DNA of 64,000 bases from Sphaerisporangium perillae (GCF_023276435.1 NZ_JALLPO010000024.1:1-64000), one strand, 5' to 3'. Positions 50,508-59,731 are shown, counted from the stretch's first letter. Made by a program: numbers and translations. Notes: generated by a model not told the origin, from the letters alone.

Positions 50508-52076
50508 TCACGGCTCGTGCGAGATGGATTCGACCCATTTCTTGGTCTCCTCGATCTGCCCCTCCCGAGCGCGCCTCCAGACGCCGGTGCCCCCGGCCTG
50601 CCACGGGTGCGGGCCGTCGAGCGGGCGGTACTCCACGCCGAGCGCGTCGAGCCGTTCCAGGTGCTTCGCGAGGCGTTCCTCGAACTCGGGCAGATCGGTG
50701 ATCTCCCCGGACCACAGCACTTCGGCGAGCGCGCACGCGCGCGGGAAGGCGAGGTAGTCGAGGTGGCGCTCGGTGGGGACCCACTCCGTCCAGATCTGGA
50801 ACTGCCCGCCGAGGACTCGGGCGCGCCGGTCGGCGGGCCACTCGCCCGGGGCCGGGGAGAACGCCGCCACGTCGCCGAGGGTGATCGGACCCCCCTCGGA
50901 GCGCCGCTCGTCCGGCAGGTCGGACTGGTCGAAGTTGAAGTACGTCGGGAACAGCGGGGCGCGCACGACGTCGTGGGACGCCGCCGCGCGCTCCGCCACG
51001 CGGTGGCCGCGCCATGCCATGACGATGGTGTCGTCGAGCACGCCACCGGTGACGAAAGCCTCGTCCCACACGACCATGCGCACGCCGCGCCCGGCGAGGA
51101 ACTCGCCGAGGGAGCGCAGGAAGTGCCCGTGCATCTGCTTCACGTCGGTGTAGCCGTGCTCGGCCATCTCCCCGGCGATGACAGGGTCGGACGCCCACCA
51201 GCTCATGTCGCACTCGTCGCCCCCGAGGTGCACGTACGGGGCGCCGGTGGCGTCGAGGATCTCCTCCAGGATGTCCTGGAGGAAGGACACCACCGGACGT
51301 GCCGGGCTGATGGACGATCCGCCCGCCCAGACGGTGTCGAGGACGGCATGGTCGCGCCCGGGCTCGCCGAGCTCGGGGTAGGCGGCGCGCAGGGCTGAGG
51401 TGTGGCCGGGGACGTCGATCTCGGGGACGACCGTGATGCCCCGCGACCGCGCGTACGCCGACATCTCCGCCAGGTCGTCGAGCGAGTAGTAGCCGCCGTG
51501 CGGAGTCCCGTCCGCGACGCCGTCGGGGCCGAGCCGTGTCGAGGGCCGCCAGCTTCCCGTGCGGTGCAGCCGGGGGTGGCGGCGGCTTTCCACGCGCCAC
51601 CCCTGGTCGTCGGCGAGGTGCAGGTGCAGGCGATTGAAGCGGTGCGCGGCCAGCAGGTCGATGTAGCGCAGGACGGTGCGCTTGGGGAAGAAGTGCCGCG
51701 CGACGTCGAGCATGGCTCCCCGCCAGGCGTACGCCGGGCTGTCGGACACGATCCCGCACGGCACGCTCCAGCCGCCGGGCGGTGGCCCGCCACGGCGCCA
51801 GGCCTGGGCGGGCAGAAGCTGCCGGAGCGTCGTCAACGCGTTGACGACGCCTTCCGGCCCGCCGGCGCGGACGGCCAGACGTCCCTCGGAGATCTCCAGG
51901 TCGTAGGCGCCGGGCGCGTGCTCTTCGCCGGCGTCGCTCACCCTGAACCATGTGGTCTGAGTGGTATTAGCTGGACTGTCGTGCTCGGTTGCGAGGGAGG
52001 CCGGGACGCCGAGGTCGGCGAGGAAGCTCTGCACGACGGCCCGTGTCTCGTGGGAACCGATCACATCGAGTGCCAT
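50508..52076 (-). CDS. GH20 beta-N-acetylhexosaminidase
   Basis: 522 residues from ATG 52076 with AGGTGCAGGG upstream. N-terminal GH20b domain, then the barrel: WRGAMLDVARHFFPKRTVLRYIDLLAAHRFN, LHLADDQGWRVE, VPEIDVPGHTSALRAAYP, HLGGDECD with the Asp-Glu pair near 288, YFNFDQSD and FQIWTEWVP. Substrate-assisted hydrolysis releases terminal GlcNAc/GalNAc. It lacks an export signal, so it works on imported oligomers. First gene of the glycosidase operon, divergent from the ABC transporter. A TGTGGTCT-containing element (51951-51968) inside its 5' end resembles the operator at 59621. Confidence 0.92.
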   Translation of the reverse strand: MALDVIGSHETRAVVQSFLADLGVPASLATEHDSPANTTQTTWFRVSDAGEEHAPGAYDLEISEGRLAVRAGGPEGVVNALTTLRQLLPAQAWRRGGPPPGGWSVPCGIVSDSPAYAWRGAMLDVARHFFPKRTVLRYIDLLAAHRFNRLHLHLADDQGWRVESRRHPRLHRTGSWRPSTRLGPDGVADGTPHGGYYSLDDLAEMSAYARSRGITVVPEIDVPGHTSALRAAYPELGEPGRDHAVLDTVWAGGSSISPARPVVSFLQDILEEILDATGAPYVHLGGDECDMSWWASDPVIAGEMAEHGYTDVKQMHGHFLRSLGEFLAGRGVRMVVWDEAFVTGGVLDDTIVMAWRGHRVAERAAASHDVVRAPLFPTYFNFDQSDLPDERRSEGGPITLGDVAAFSPAPGEWPADRRARVLGGQFQIWTEWVPTERHLDYLAFPRACALAEVLWSGEITDLPEFEERLAKHLERLDALGVEYRPLDGPHPWQAGGTGVWRRAREGQIEETKKWVESISHEP

Positions 52077-52250
52077 CCCTGCACCTAAACGGCATAGTCC
52101 CGGGCGTGGTGATGCCGTCGACGGCCGCGGCAGAAGGGAGGAGTAGGGGTCCAAAGTTCGTCCCGACGTGTCGATTCGAGTGGCGCGGTCCATGGGCGAT
52201 CACGCCGTCCTACGTCGGCGAAGGTACTCGTTGTCTTTGTTTGGTGCAAG

Positions 52251-52279
52251 TGGTATCTTCCCGGTACTTCGCTGGTATC
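52251..52279. promoter_or_regulatory. Divergent control region of GH20 and ABC operons, direct repeats
   Basis: TGGTATC occurs at 52251 and 52273, 22 bases apart, between the divergent GH20 and transporter genes. A related AGTGGTATT lies at 51960 inside GH20. These are candidate sites for the GntR regulator at 58631. The rest of the 52077-52334 interval shows no gene. Confidence 0.45.
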
Positions 52280-52334
52280 CACCCAAGTAACCAAAGGTCA
52301 TCAGCGGTGGCGCGACTGGATGAAGAAGGTGAGC

Positions 52335-53324
52335 ATGGCGGTCAATCAAGCATCGCTCCGGGTGACACCACCTCCTGAAGGAAAACGCCCGGTTCCGCGC
52401 CGCACACCCGCAGCCGAAATTCCGTTTCTCGCGAAGTTATGGCGCGATTCGCCGCTGCTGGCCATGGTGGCGCCGGCGATGGTCGTCCTTTTGCTGTTCA
52501 CGTACATCCCGCTCCTGGGAAGCGTGATCGCATGGATGGACTACGTGCCTTTCCTTGGTTTCACGGGTTCCGACTGGGTGGGCTGGGACAACTTCACCGC
52601 GCTGTTCCAGGATTCGGCCTTTTGGAGCGCGGTGTGGAACACCCTGCAGATCACCTTCCTGCAGCTGCTGCTGTTCTTCCCGGTCCCGATCCTGCTCGCG
52701 GTCCTTCTCAACACCGTGGCGATGCCGTTCGCCAGACGATTCGTGCAGTCGGTCATCTACCTTCCGCACTTTCTGTCCTGGGTCGTCATCATCGCGCTGT
52801 TCCAGCAGATCGCGGGCGGAGCCGGCGTCATCAACAGGTTCCTCATCACGCATGGCGCGAGCCCGCTCGACATCATGACCAATCCGCAGATCTTCAAGCT
52901 CCTGCTCACCACGCAGGCGATCTGGAAGGACGCCGGGTGGGGGACGATCATCTTCCTCGCCGCGATCGCCGCGATCGACCAGGGTCTGTACGAGTCGGCC
53001 GTGATCGACGGTGCGGGGGCATGGAACCGGTTCTGGCACGTCACCCTGCCGGGAATGCGGCCGATCATCGTCCTGATGCTGATCCTGCGCCTCGGTGACT
53101 CGCTGACCGTGGGCTTCGAGCAGATCCTGCTGCAAAGAGACGCGGTCGGACCCGGCGCCGCCGAGGTCCTCGACACGTTCGTCTACTACAACGGCGTCAT
53201 CGACGGCAGCTGGGGAGCCGCGACGGCGGCCGGACTGCTCAAGGGAGTCGTCAGCCTCTTCCTGGTCCTCGCGGCGAACAAACTGGCCCACCGACTCGGT
53301 GAGGAAGGTGTCTACCGGCGATGA
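52335..53324 (+). CDS. CUT1 ABC transporter permease 1 (LplB-like)
   Basis: 329 residues from ATG 52335, preceded by AAGGTG; ATG 52320 is in frame 15 bases earlier. Six TM helices, starting near SPLLAMVAPAMVVLLLFTYIPLLGSV, with the EAA loop YESAVIDGAGAWNRFWHVTLPG, which contacts the ATPase. Family members LplB/YtcP import oligosaccharides such as rhamnogalacturonan or xylan oligomers. It overlaps the next permease by ATGA. No ATPase gene is present; actinobacterial CUT1 systems commonly share the multitask ATPase MsiK. Confidence 0.9.
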   Translation: MAVNQASLRVTPPPEGKRPVPRRTPAAEIPFLAKLWRDSPLLAMVAPAMVVLLLFTYIPLLGSVIAWMDYVPFLGFTGSDWVGWDNFTALFQDSAFWSAVWNTLQITFLQLLLFFPVPILLAVLLNTVAMPFARRFVQSVIYLPHFLSWVVIIALFQQIAGGAGVINRFLITHGASPLDIMTNPQIFKLLLTTQAIWKDAGWGTIIFLAAIAAIDQGLYESAVIDGAGAWNRFWHVTLPGMRPIIVLMLILRLGDSLTVGFEQILLQRDAVGPGAAEVLDTFVYYNGVIDGSWGAATAAGLLKGVVSLFLVLAANKLAHRLGEEGVYRR

Positions 53325-54214
53325 GCGTCATCGACCGACCCGTGTGGCTCGGCAGGCCCAAGCCCGTCGCCATCGCCCTGAAGGCCCTCGCGCTCGTCCT
53401 GATCAGCGGCGTCGTGATCTTCCCGTTCCTCGTCGTGATATCGACGAGCCTCGCGACCAAGGCGGAGATCGACGCGAACGGCGGCTACGTCCTGTGGCCC
53501 ACCCATGTCTCGTTCGATGCGTACCGGCAGATATTCGACGGGACGCAGGTGTCGCGATCCATCGTCATCAGCGTCGGGGTGACCGTGGCCGGAACCGCGT
53601 TCAGCCTGTTCTGCACGGTGCTCGCCGCCTACGGGCTGAGCCGGCGGGGATCGCTCTTCCAGCGCGGCCTGCTGACCTTCGTGCTGGTCACCCTGCTCTT
53701 CGGCCCCGGGATGATCCCGGTCTATCTGATGGTCAAGCAGCTCGGCATGCTCAACACGTACTGGGCCCTGATCATCCCCGGCGCGGTGAGCGCCTTCAAC
53801 ATCGTCATCATCCGGGGCTTCATCCAGGGCATACCGCAGGAGCTCTTCGACGCCGCCCGCATGGACGGCGCAGGGGAGTGGCGGATCCTGTGGTCGATCG
53901 TGCTGCCCCTGTCGAAGGCCGTCATCGCCGTCGTGGGGCTCTTCCTCGCGGTCGGCTACTGGAACAACTACTTCGGCCCGCTGCTGTACCTCAACGACAG
54001 CCAGATGTGGCCCCTGCAGCTCGTCATGCGTTCGTTCGTCCTGGAGAACCACATCTCGTCGAACGCGACCCAGATCCCGGGTCAGATCAGACCTCCCGCG
54101 CAGTCGATCCAGATGGCCCTCGTGGTGATCGCCACGGTCCCGATCCTGTGCGTCTACCCGTTCCTCACCAGGCACATGTCCAAAGGCATGCTCACCGGCG
54201 CGATCAAGGGTTAG
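53321..54214 (+). CDS. CUT1 ABC transporter permease 2 (LplC/YtcP-like)
   Basis: 297 residues. Six TM helices: LVLISGVVIFPFLVVISTSLA, VTVAGTAFSLFCTVLAAYG, LTFVLVTLLFGPGMIPVYLM, ALIIPGAVSAFNIVIIRGF, LSKAVIAVVGLFLAVGYWNNY and ALVVIATVPILCVYPFL. EAA loop ELFDAARMDGAGEWRILWSIVLPLS. It forms the heterodimeric channel with the upstream permease. The gene order permease-permease-binding protein, rather than binding protein first, is that of the LplB-LplC type. Confidence 0.9.
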   Translation: MSVIDRPVWLGRPKPVAIALKALALVLISGVVIFPFLVVISTSLATKAEIDANGGYVLWPTHVSFDAYRQIFDGTQVSRSIVISVGVTVAGTAFSLFCTVLAAYGLSRRGSLFQRGLLTFVLVTLLFGPGMIPVYLMVKQLGMLNTYWALIIPGAVSAFNIVIIRGFIQGIPQELFDAARMDGAGEWRILWSIVLPLSKAVIAVVGLFLAVGYWNNYFGPLLYLNDSQMWPLQLVMRSFVLENHISSNATQIPGQIRPPAQSIQMALVVIATVPILCVYPFLTRHMSKGMLTGAIKG

Positions 54215-54252
54215 CTGGCGCCCCCGCCCCCCATGTAGAGAAGGAATCGCAC

Positions 54253-55938
54253 ATGACCATCGACAACGGATCCGCCTCCCGGCCGCTGGTGAACCCTCTG
54301 AGCCGCCGGAACGTTCTCAAGGGCGCCGGACTGGGCGCCGCCCTCGCCGCTTTCGGTGTTCCCCTGGCCGCCTGCGGCTCGGGCTCGGGCTCGGGGTCGG
54401 GCGGTGGCGCCGCGGCGCCCGCCGCCGGCAAGTCGGTGCCCTTGCCGACCTACGTGCCGCCGGTCAAGCCCAAGCCCACGCTGGAAGGCAACGGGCAGGG
54501 GCTGATGGACGTCTACGACTCGTTCCCGCTGAACGGGCCGAAGACGGTGAACGGCCCCGTCGGGGACGGCGGCGAGTTCAACTTCCTCGTCATGACCTAC
54601 GGGGAGCCCGCGCCCCCTCTGGAGGAGAACGTCTACTGGCAGCTCCTGAACAAGGAGCTCAACGTCAAGGTGAATCCGATCCGGGTGCCCTTCGCCGACT
54701 TCGCCACGAAGTTCCCCGCGATGGTCGCCGGAGACGACCTTCCCGAGGTCGTCTCCATCCCGCTCTACATGAACGTCGCCCGGCTTCCGCAGCTCGCCGA
54801 GGCGCAGTTCACGGACCTGAGCGACCACCTGTCCGGCGACGCGGTGAAGAAGTACCCGAACCTGGCCGGCATCCAGGAGGCGGGCTGGCTCAATGGCTAC
54901 CTCAACGGCCGGATCTACGGCGTGCCGAAGTCCGACCCCGTTTACGGCGCGGGGCAGATCTACACCAAGACGGACGTCATCCAGGCGGCCGGCGCCAACC
55001 CGCAGCCGAAGAACCTCGCCGAGTTCAAGGACCTCGCCAAGGCGGTGACCAACCCCAAGGCCGGCGTCTACGCCTTCGGCGGCAGCATCTCGGAGTTCCT
55101 GCAGATGGCTTTCGGCGTCCCGAACAAGTGGACCCGCAACGCCGACGGCTCGTTCACCTCGGCCTACGAGCACCCGGGCTTCATTCCCGCCATCCAGGAG
55201 ATGGCCGGGATGTACAAGAGCGGTTACTTCCACCCGGACACCACCATGAACGCCAACCAGGGCAAGGTGCAGCGCGACGCGCTCTTCCGGTCCGGCAAGA
55301 TCGCGATGATCATGGACGGGACCCGCGCGGTCGGGATCGTCGCCGACGACAAGGATGTGGTCTTCGGGCTGATGGTCCCGTTCGCCAAGGACGGTGGCAA
55401 GGGCATCTACTGGACCGGCGGCGGCGCGTACGCCATGACGATGCTGAAGAAGACGAGTGACAAGAGCAAGATCGAACGCTTCCTGCGCGTGCTCGACTAC
55501 ATCGCCGCGCCCTTCGGCTCCCGCGAGTCCTTCATCATGAGCTACGGGGTCGAGGGCGCCGACTACACCGTCAAGAACGGCGTCGCCGTGCTGACCACGC
55601 GGGGCCAGCGCGAGCAGGACCTCGGACTGGCCTACATCGCGGGCGGCCCTCAGGTCCTGAACGACCCGCAGGGCGCGCCGGGGGTCGACAAGTTGAACTA
55701 CGAGTGGCAGCAGCAGGTCGTCCCGAATCTGCTGGCGAATCCCGCCCAGCACCTGTACTCCCAGACGCAGAACTCCAAGGGGGCCGCGCTGGAGCAGCAG
55801 ATGCAGGACGCCATCACCTCGGTGTTCCTCGGACGCGAGCAGCCGTCCACCCTCGCGCCCGCCGTGCAGAAGTGGAAGGCCGGCGGCGGCGACCGCATGG
55901 CCAAGGAGTTCGCGGAGGCGGCCGCCCAGGCCGGCTGA
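54253..55938 (+). CDS. Tat lipoprotein sugar-binding protein of CUT1 ABC transporter
   Basis: 561 residues from ATG 54253 with GAAGGA upstream. N-terminus SRRNVLKGAGLGAALAAFGVPLAAC combines a twin-arginine motif with a lipobox ending LAAC, so it should be exported folded and lipid-anchored. A Gly/Ser-rich linker precedes a family 1 extracellular solute-binding fold (NFLVMTYGEPAPPLEENVYWQLLNKELNVKVN, then PAMVAGDDLPEVV and EAGWLNGYLNGRIYGVPKS). At 560 residues it matches LplA-size binding proteins. It presumably captures amino-sugar or acidic oligosaccharides for the permeases above. Confidence 0.9.
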   Translation: MTIDNGSASRPLVNPLSRRNVLKGAGLGAALAAFGVPLAACGSGSGSGSGGGAAAPAAGKSVPLPTYVPPVKPKPTLEGNGQGLMDVYDSFPLNGPKTVNGPVGDGGEFNFLVMTYGEPAPPLEENVYWQLLNKELNVKVNPIRVPFADFATKFPAMVAGDDLPEVVSIPLYMNVARLPQLAEAQFTDLSDHLSGDAVKKYPNLAGIQEAGWLNGYLNGRIYGVPKSDPVYGAGQIYTKTDVIQAAGANPQPKNLAEFKDLAKAVTNPKAGVYAFGGSISEFLQMAFGVPNKWTRNADGSFTSAYEHPGFIPAIQEMAGMYKSGYFHPDTTMNANQGKVQRDALFRSGKIAMIMDGTRAVGIVADDKDVVFGLMVPFAKDGGKGIYWTGGGAYAMTMLKKTSDKSKIERFLRVLDYIAAPFGSRESFIMSYGVEGADYTVKNGVAVLTTRGQREQDLGLAYIAGGPQVLNDPQGAPGVDKLNYEWQQQVVPNLLANPAQHLYSQTQNSKGAALEQQMQDAITSVFLGREQPSTLAPAVQKWKAGGGDRMAKEFAEAAAQAG

Positions 55939-56037
55939 CCGTATGCGAGGCCACCGAGAAGCCATACACGAGGGGTTCCGCGCCGCCCCGCGGCGCGGAA
56001 CCGTCCCGCACGACTCCACGAACAACGGGGGTAAGCG

Positions 56038-56772
56038 ATGAAGTTGAGGAGTTCCCCGGCGGCCATGGTGATCGTCGACGGAACGGACATCCACCACGAC
56101 CTGATCGGCGCCGCACTGGCGCTCCAGGAGATCGTCGTCGAAGCCGGCATCCCCGCCGCGCGGGCGGTGGGGATGGACCGCTTCGACGACCCCATGCCCG
56201 CGACCGCGGAGGCGGACGTCTACGTCGTCTACCGGTCCGGCATCACGTTCGACCCGCGGCAGCAGAAGGCCCTGTCCGACCTGGTCGCGGGCGGCAAGGG
56301 CCTCGTGGCGCTGCACGCAAGCAACCTCTTCGGCTTCGGGGACGGAGGCATGGAGGCGGACCGCGAGGCGTTCGCGCTGGTCGGCTCCCGGTACGTCTCC
56401 CACGGTGACGAAGGCTCCGAGGGGCGCTTCGAGGTGAAGGTGCGAGAAGGGCATCCGGTGACCCGGCACCTGGGCGACTTCGCCATCGACGACGAGTTCT
56501 ACGTTCTCGAGTACGCCCCCGGCGTCGAGGTCCTCGCCGAGCGTCCGGCGGGCACCGGCACCGAGCCGGTCGCCTACGTACGCGATCACGGCGCCGGGCG
56601 CGTGTGCTACATCGCGCTCGGACACGATTCCCGGGCGTGGGGCAACCCCTGGTTCCGCCAGCTGGTGCGGCAGGCGACGCTCTGGGCGGCCGGCGTCCCG
56701 GATGAGGAGATCGCGTCGTGGTCGACGCGCTGGCCCCTCGGCAACGGGCGGAAGATCGGAGACGGAGCATGA
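56038..56772 (+). CDS. ThuA-like (trehalose-utilisation) domain protein
   Basis: 244 residues from ATG 56038 with GGGGG upstream. The glutamine-amidotransferase-like fold is visible: VYVVYRSGITFDPRQQKALSDLVAGGKGLVALHASNLFGFG, HPVTRHLGDFAIDDEFYVLEYA and GRVCYIALGHDSRAWGNPWFRQL. Some ThuA proteins act in disaccharide catabolism through 3-keto-glycosides or as sugar mutases/lactonases; the exact reaction is unsettled. It overlaps the isomerase ATG by four bases, so the two are coupled. Confidence 0.82.
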   Translation: MKLRSSPAAMVIVDGTDIHHDLIGAALALQEIVVEAGIPAARAVGMDRFDDPMPATAEADVYVVYRSGITFDPRQQKALSDLVAGGKGLVALHASNLFGFGDGGMEADREAFALVGSRYVSHGDEGSEGRFEVKVREGHPVTRHLGDFAIDDEFYVLEYAPGVEVLAERPAGTGTEPVAYVRDHGAGRVCYIALGHDSRAWGNPWFRQLVRQATLWAAGVPDEEIASWSTRWPLGNGRKIGDGA

Positions 56773-57572
56773 GCCCGCCGCCGATCGCCGCGCAGCTGTG
56801 GTCCCTGCACGACGAGGCGTCCCGTGACCTGCTGGGAGTGCTGCGGCGCGTCGCCGAGATCGGGTATTCCGCAGTCGAGACCATCAGCCTCTACGGCCAC
56901 TCCCCGGCCGCGGTGCGCGAGGTGACCGACGGGCTCGGCATCACCGTCTGCAGTGCCCACGCCCCCTTCCCGGCCGGAGACGGCGCCGCGGCGATCCTCG
57001 ACGAGTACGAGGAGCTCGGGGTCTCGACGCTCGTCTGGAGCCTGGAGCCCGAGGAGTTCACCACGCTCGACGGGATTCTCCGCGGGGCGGAACGGGTCAA
57101 CCAGGCGGCCGCGAACGCCGCCGGGCGCGGCATGCGAATCGCCTACCACAACCATTTCGCGGAGTTCGAGAACGCCTTCGGCGGTGAGCGGGCGTACGAC
57201 ATCCTGCTCCGCGAGCTCGATCCCTCGGTCGTCCTCGAACTCGACACCTACTGGGCCCGGACGGCGGGGCTCGAACCGGCGCCGCTCGCGGCGTCGCTCG
57301 GCGACCGCCTGGAGTTCGTCCACCTCAAGGACGGCCCGGCACGGGGCATGGACGACTTCATGCTGCCCTTCGGCCAGGGAGTGGTCGACGTCGAAGGCGC
57401 CGCGCGTGCGAACCCGGCGGTCAGGTGGAACATCGTCGAGATGGACCGCGCCCGTCAGGACATGTACGCGTTGCTGCGCGACTGCTACGACCATCTGGTC
57501 GGACGCGGACTCGCGACGGGAAGGCGTCACGTGGAGGGTCCCGGGGCGGACAGCGAGCTGGGGCGGCGATGA
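56769..57572 (+). CDS. TIM-barrel sugar isomerase/epimerase
   Basis: 267 residues from ATG 56769. Xylose-isomerase-like barrel with the metal-binding set: Glu in WSLEPEEF, His in AYHNHFAEF, Asp in VLELDTYW, His in FVHLKDG and Glu in IVEMDRA. The AYHNHFAEFE motif is common in inosose/keto-sugar isomerases and 3-keto-glycoside-associated enzymes. It is coupled to ThuA upstream and to the SDR downstream by ATGA overlaps. It may epimerise or isomerise a sugar intermediate; the substrate is unknown. Confidence 0.85.
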   Translation: MSPPPIAAQLWSLHDEASRDLLGVLRRVAEIGYSAVETISLYGHSPAAVREVTDGLGITVCSAHAPFPAGDGAAAILDEYEELGVSTLVWSLEPEEFTTLDGILRGAERVNQAAANAAGRGMRIAYHNHFAEFENAFGGERAYDILLRELDPSVVLELDTYWARTAGLEPAPLAASLGDRLEFVHLKDGPARGMDDFMLPFGQGVVDVEGAARANPAVRWNIVEMDRARQDMYALLRDCYDHLVGRGLATGRRHVEGPGADSELGRR

Positions 57573-58558
57573 ACCGGCTCAGAGTGCTGTTTCTCGGCGG
57601 CACGGGTGTGCTCAGCGCCGCCTGCGTTCGCGAGTTCCTCGCCTGGGACGTCGATCTGACCGTCCTGACCAGGGGCAGGACGCACCTGCGCCCCCTGCCC
57701 GAAGGCGTGCGGTCGCTCACCGCCGACGTGCGCGACGACCCTGCGACGCGCGCCGTGCTCGGTGACGAGACGTTCGACGTCGTCGTGAACTTCATCGGGT
57801 ACACCCCCGAGGACGTCCGGGCCGACGTGGCGCGGTTCGGCGGCCGCACGGGCCAGTACGTCTTCATCTCGACGGGTTCGGTGTACGCGCGGCCCGCGCC
57901 GTCGCTGCCGATCGTGGAGTCCTCCGCGCGGCGGAACAACGGATTCGAATATCCCACGCAAAAACTCCGCTGCGAGGAGGTGCTGGAACAGGCCTATCGC
58001 TACGAGGACTTCCCGGTGACGATCGTGCGGGCGGCCCACGTCTACGATGAGATGGTGATCCCGAACCTCGCCGGGTGGACCACCGTCGCCCGCTGGCGGG
58101 CGGGGAAACCGGTGGTCGTGCACGGCGACGGGACCTCGCTGTGGAATCTCCTGCACGCGCGTGATTTCGCCCGCGGCCTCGCCGGGCTGATCGTCAATGG
58201 GCGTGGAGTCGGGGAGAGCGTTCATATCACTTCGGATGAGCTGCTCACCTGGGACGAGATTCATTTCTCGCTCGCGCGCGCCGCGGGCGTCGAGCCCCGA
58301 ATCGTGCACCGGTCGAGTGAGGACATCGGGCGGGTAATCGCGTGGATGGGGCCGGTACTCGGCGAGGATTTCCGCCACTCGGTGATCTATGATAATTCCA
58401 AGATCAAGCGGCTTGTCCCGGAATTCTCCCCGCGGGTGCCGTTCACTCAGGGGGCGCGTGAGATTCTGGAGTGGTTCGACGCGGATCCATCGCGTCAACG
58501 CGTCGACGGTGACGTCGACGCGGCATTCGATCGCCTGGTCGGAGATCGCGATGGATGA
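57569..58558 (+). CDS. Extended/atypical SDR epimerase-reductase
   Basis: 329 residues from ATG 57569. Rossmann motif LFLGGTGVLSAACVREFL (atypical GGTG), VNFIGYTPEDV, FISTGSVYARP and the active-site Tyr-Lys in FEYPTQKLRCEEVL, then IVRAAHVYDE and VHGDGTSLWNLLHARDFARG. It resembles the NAD-dependent epimerase/dehydratase family used with sugars, with a substrate pocket of unknown specificity. It is the last gene of the ABC-ThuA-isomerase unit before the GntR gene. Confidence 0.85.
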   Translation: MNRLRVLFLGGTGVLSAACVREFLAWDVDLTVLTRGRTHLRPLPEGVRSLTADVRDDPATRAVLGDETFDVVVNFIGYTPEDVRADVARFGGRTGQYVFISTGSVYARPAPSLPIVESSARRNNGFEYPTQKLRCEEVLEQAYRYEDFPVTIVRAAHVYDEMVIPNLAGWTTVARWRAGKPVVVHGDGTSLWNLLHARDFARGLAGLIVNGRGVGESVHITSDELLTWDEIHFSLARAAGVEPRIVHRSSEDIGRVIAWMGPVLGEDFRHSVIYDNSKIKRLVPEFSPRVPFTQGAREILEWFDADPSRQRVDGDVDAAFDRLVGDRDG

Positions 58559-58630
58559 CGGCCGACGGTGCGGATCAGACATGACGAGGACGCTGTGTTC
58601 GCCGGAAGACGGATGAGGTCAGGGAAGGAC

Positions 58631-59404
58631 ATGGACAGGGTGAACATCGTGCCCCAGGCGACTCTCATCGCGTCCGACAATCCCGAGCCATTGTGGGTGC
58701 AGGCGGCCGAGGTGATCGAGCGCCGCGTGCGGGAAGGGGCTCTCCCCGCCGGAAGGCGCCTGCCCGCCGAGCGTGACCTGTGCGCCCAGTTGGGCATCAG
58801 CCGGGTGACGCTGCGCCGTGCGCTCCAGCACCTGGTCGAGGAAGGGATTCTGCGCTCGTCGCACGGCCGCGGCTGGTACGTCGCGGCTCGTACCGACCGC
58901 GAGTGGCCGAACTCCCTCGAGTCGTTCACCGAGACGGCGCGCCGCAAGGGCCTGGTCTCGACGTCGAAGGTCATTCGTGCCGAGGTCAGGGCGGCGTCCC
59001 TCGACGAGGCGGACGAGTTCGGCGTGGTCGCGGGCACCGACCTGTTCGTACTGGAACGCGTCCGCATGCTGGATGGCGTCCCGATAGGAGTCGACGCCTC
59101 CCGCGTGGCACTTCATCTCGCCCCCGGGCTCGCCGGCGCGGACTTCTCGCGCGCGTCACTGCTGGAGGAACTGGCCGGAGCCGGCGCGGAACCCATCGTC
59201 GCCGAGTCGATGATCGAGGCCAGAGGGTGCACGGTCGAGATCGCTCCGCACCTGGATCTCCGGCCTGGAGAGCCGGTGCTGGTCATGTACCAGTCCATGG
59301 TCGACGCCACCGGGCGCGTCGTGCTCGTGTCGACCATCACCTACCGGGGCGACAGGTATCGCCTGCGGACTTCCTTCGTCCGGGGCGGCGGAAGCTCCGT
59401 TTGA
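58631..59404 (+). CDS. GntR-family regulator with UTRA domain
   Basis: 257 residues from ATG 58631 with AGGGAAGG upstream; a GTG at 58568 is in frame. Winged helix (LPAERDLCAQLGISRVTLRRALQHLVEEGIL, then HGRGWYV) and UTRA effector domain (LDGVPIGVDASRVALHLAPGLAG, LRPGEPVLVMYQSMVDATGRVVLVSTITYRGDRYRLRTSFVR). The closing YRGDRYR is characteristic of DasR/NagR-like regulators, which bind GlcN-6-P or GlcNAc-6-P. It lies inside the amino-sugar region and probably controls the two divergent operons and the downstream SIS-kinase-dehydrogenase genes. Confidence 0.9.
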   Translation: MDRVNIVPQATLIASDNPEPLWVQAAEVIERRVREGALPAGRRLPAERDLCAQLGISRVTLRRALQHLVEEGILRSSHGRGWYVAARTDREWPNSLESFTETARRKGLVSTSKVIRAEVRAASLDEADEFGVVAGTDLFVLERVRMLDGVPIGVDASRVALHLAPGLAGADFSRASLLEELAGAGAEPIVAESMIEARGCTVEIAPHLDLRPGEPVLVMYQSMVDATGRVVLVSTITYRGDRYRLRTSFVRGGGSSV

Positions 59405-59620
59405 CGGCGCGGCCGGTCCACAGGCGACACGAACGACGTCACCTCCAGACCACCTGAAGACAGGACCCGGTACTCCGGCCGGGCGTGTTCCCGGACCCCG
59501 GACGCACGAGTGCCATCGCGCCGCCGGGCGGCCGCATGACACGTGCCGCACCATCCAGCACGAGAAGTTCATTGAGTACCACTGTCCGCAGAAGAGGCAA
59601 GCTGGCATAACCTTGGTATG

Positions 59621-59661
59621 CTGTGGTCTGCAGTGGCATTCATGAGAAATCTGTGGTCTGC
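59621..59661. promoter_or_regulatory. Two direct repeats CTGTGGTCTGC before the SIS operon
   Basis: CTGTGGTCTGC at 59621-59631 and 59651-59661, exactly 30 bp (about three helical turns) apart. GTGGTCT is the half-site of DasR-type operators, so the GntR regulator 200 bases upstream is the likely binder. A weaker relative, TGTGGTCTGAGTGGTATT, lies at 51951. The remainder of the 59405-59731 gap shows no gene. Confidence 0.6.
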
Positions 59662-59731
59662 CGCGATAGGGGTGCGCGCGTGGAGAGCACCGGCGCACAA
59701 CCCGTGAACCAGAAAAGGGAAAGAAGCTGAA

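Noticed and set aside
53299-54252. Long N-terminal extension in the frame of the solute-binding protein
   Set aside because: The extension overlaps permease 2 in a shadow frame; the ATG at 54253 has a ribosome site and begins a proper Tat lipoprotein signal.
54211-56625. An 804-residue minus-strand frame
   Set aside because: It is antisense to the binding-protein and ThuA genes, both of which have clear domains, signal and ribosome sites.
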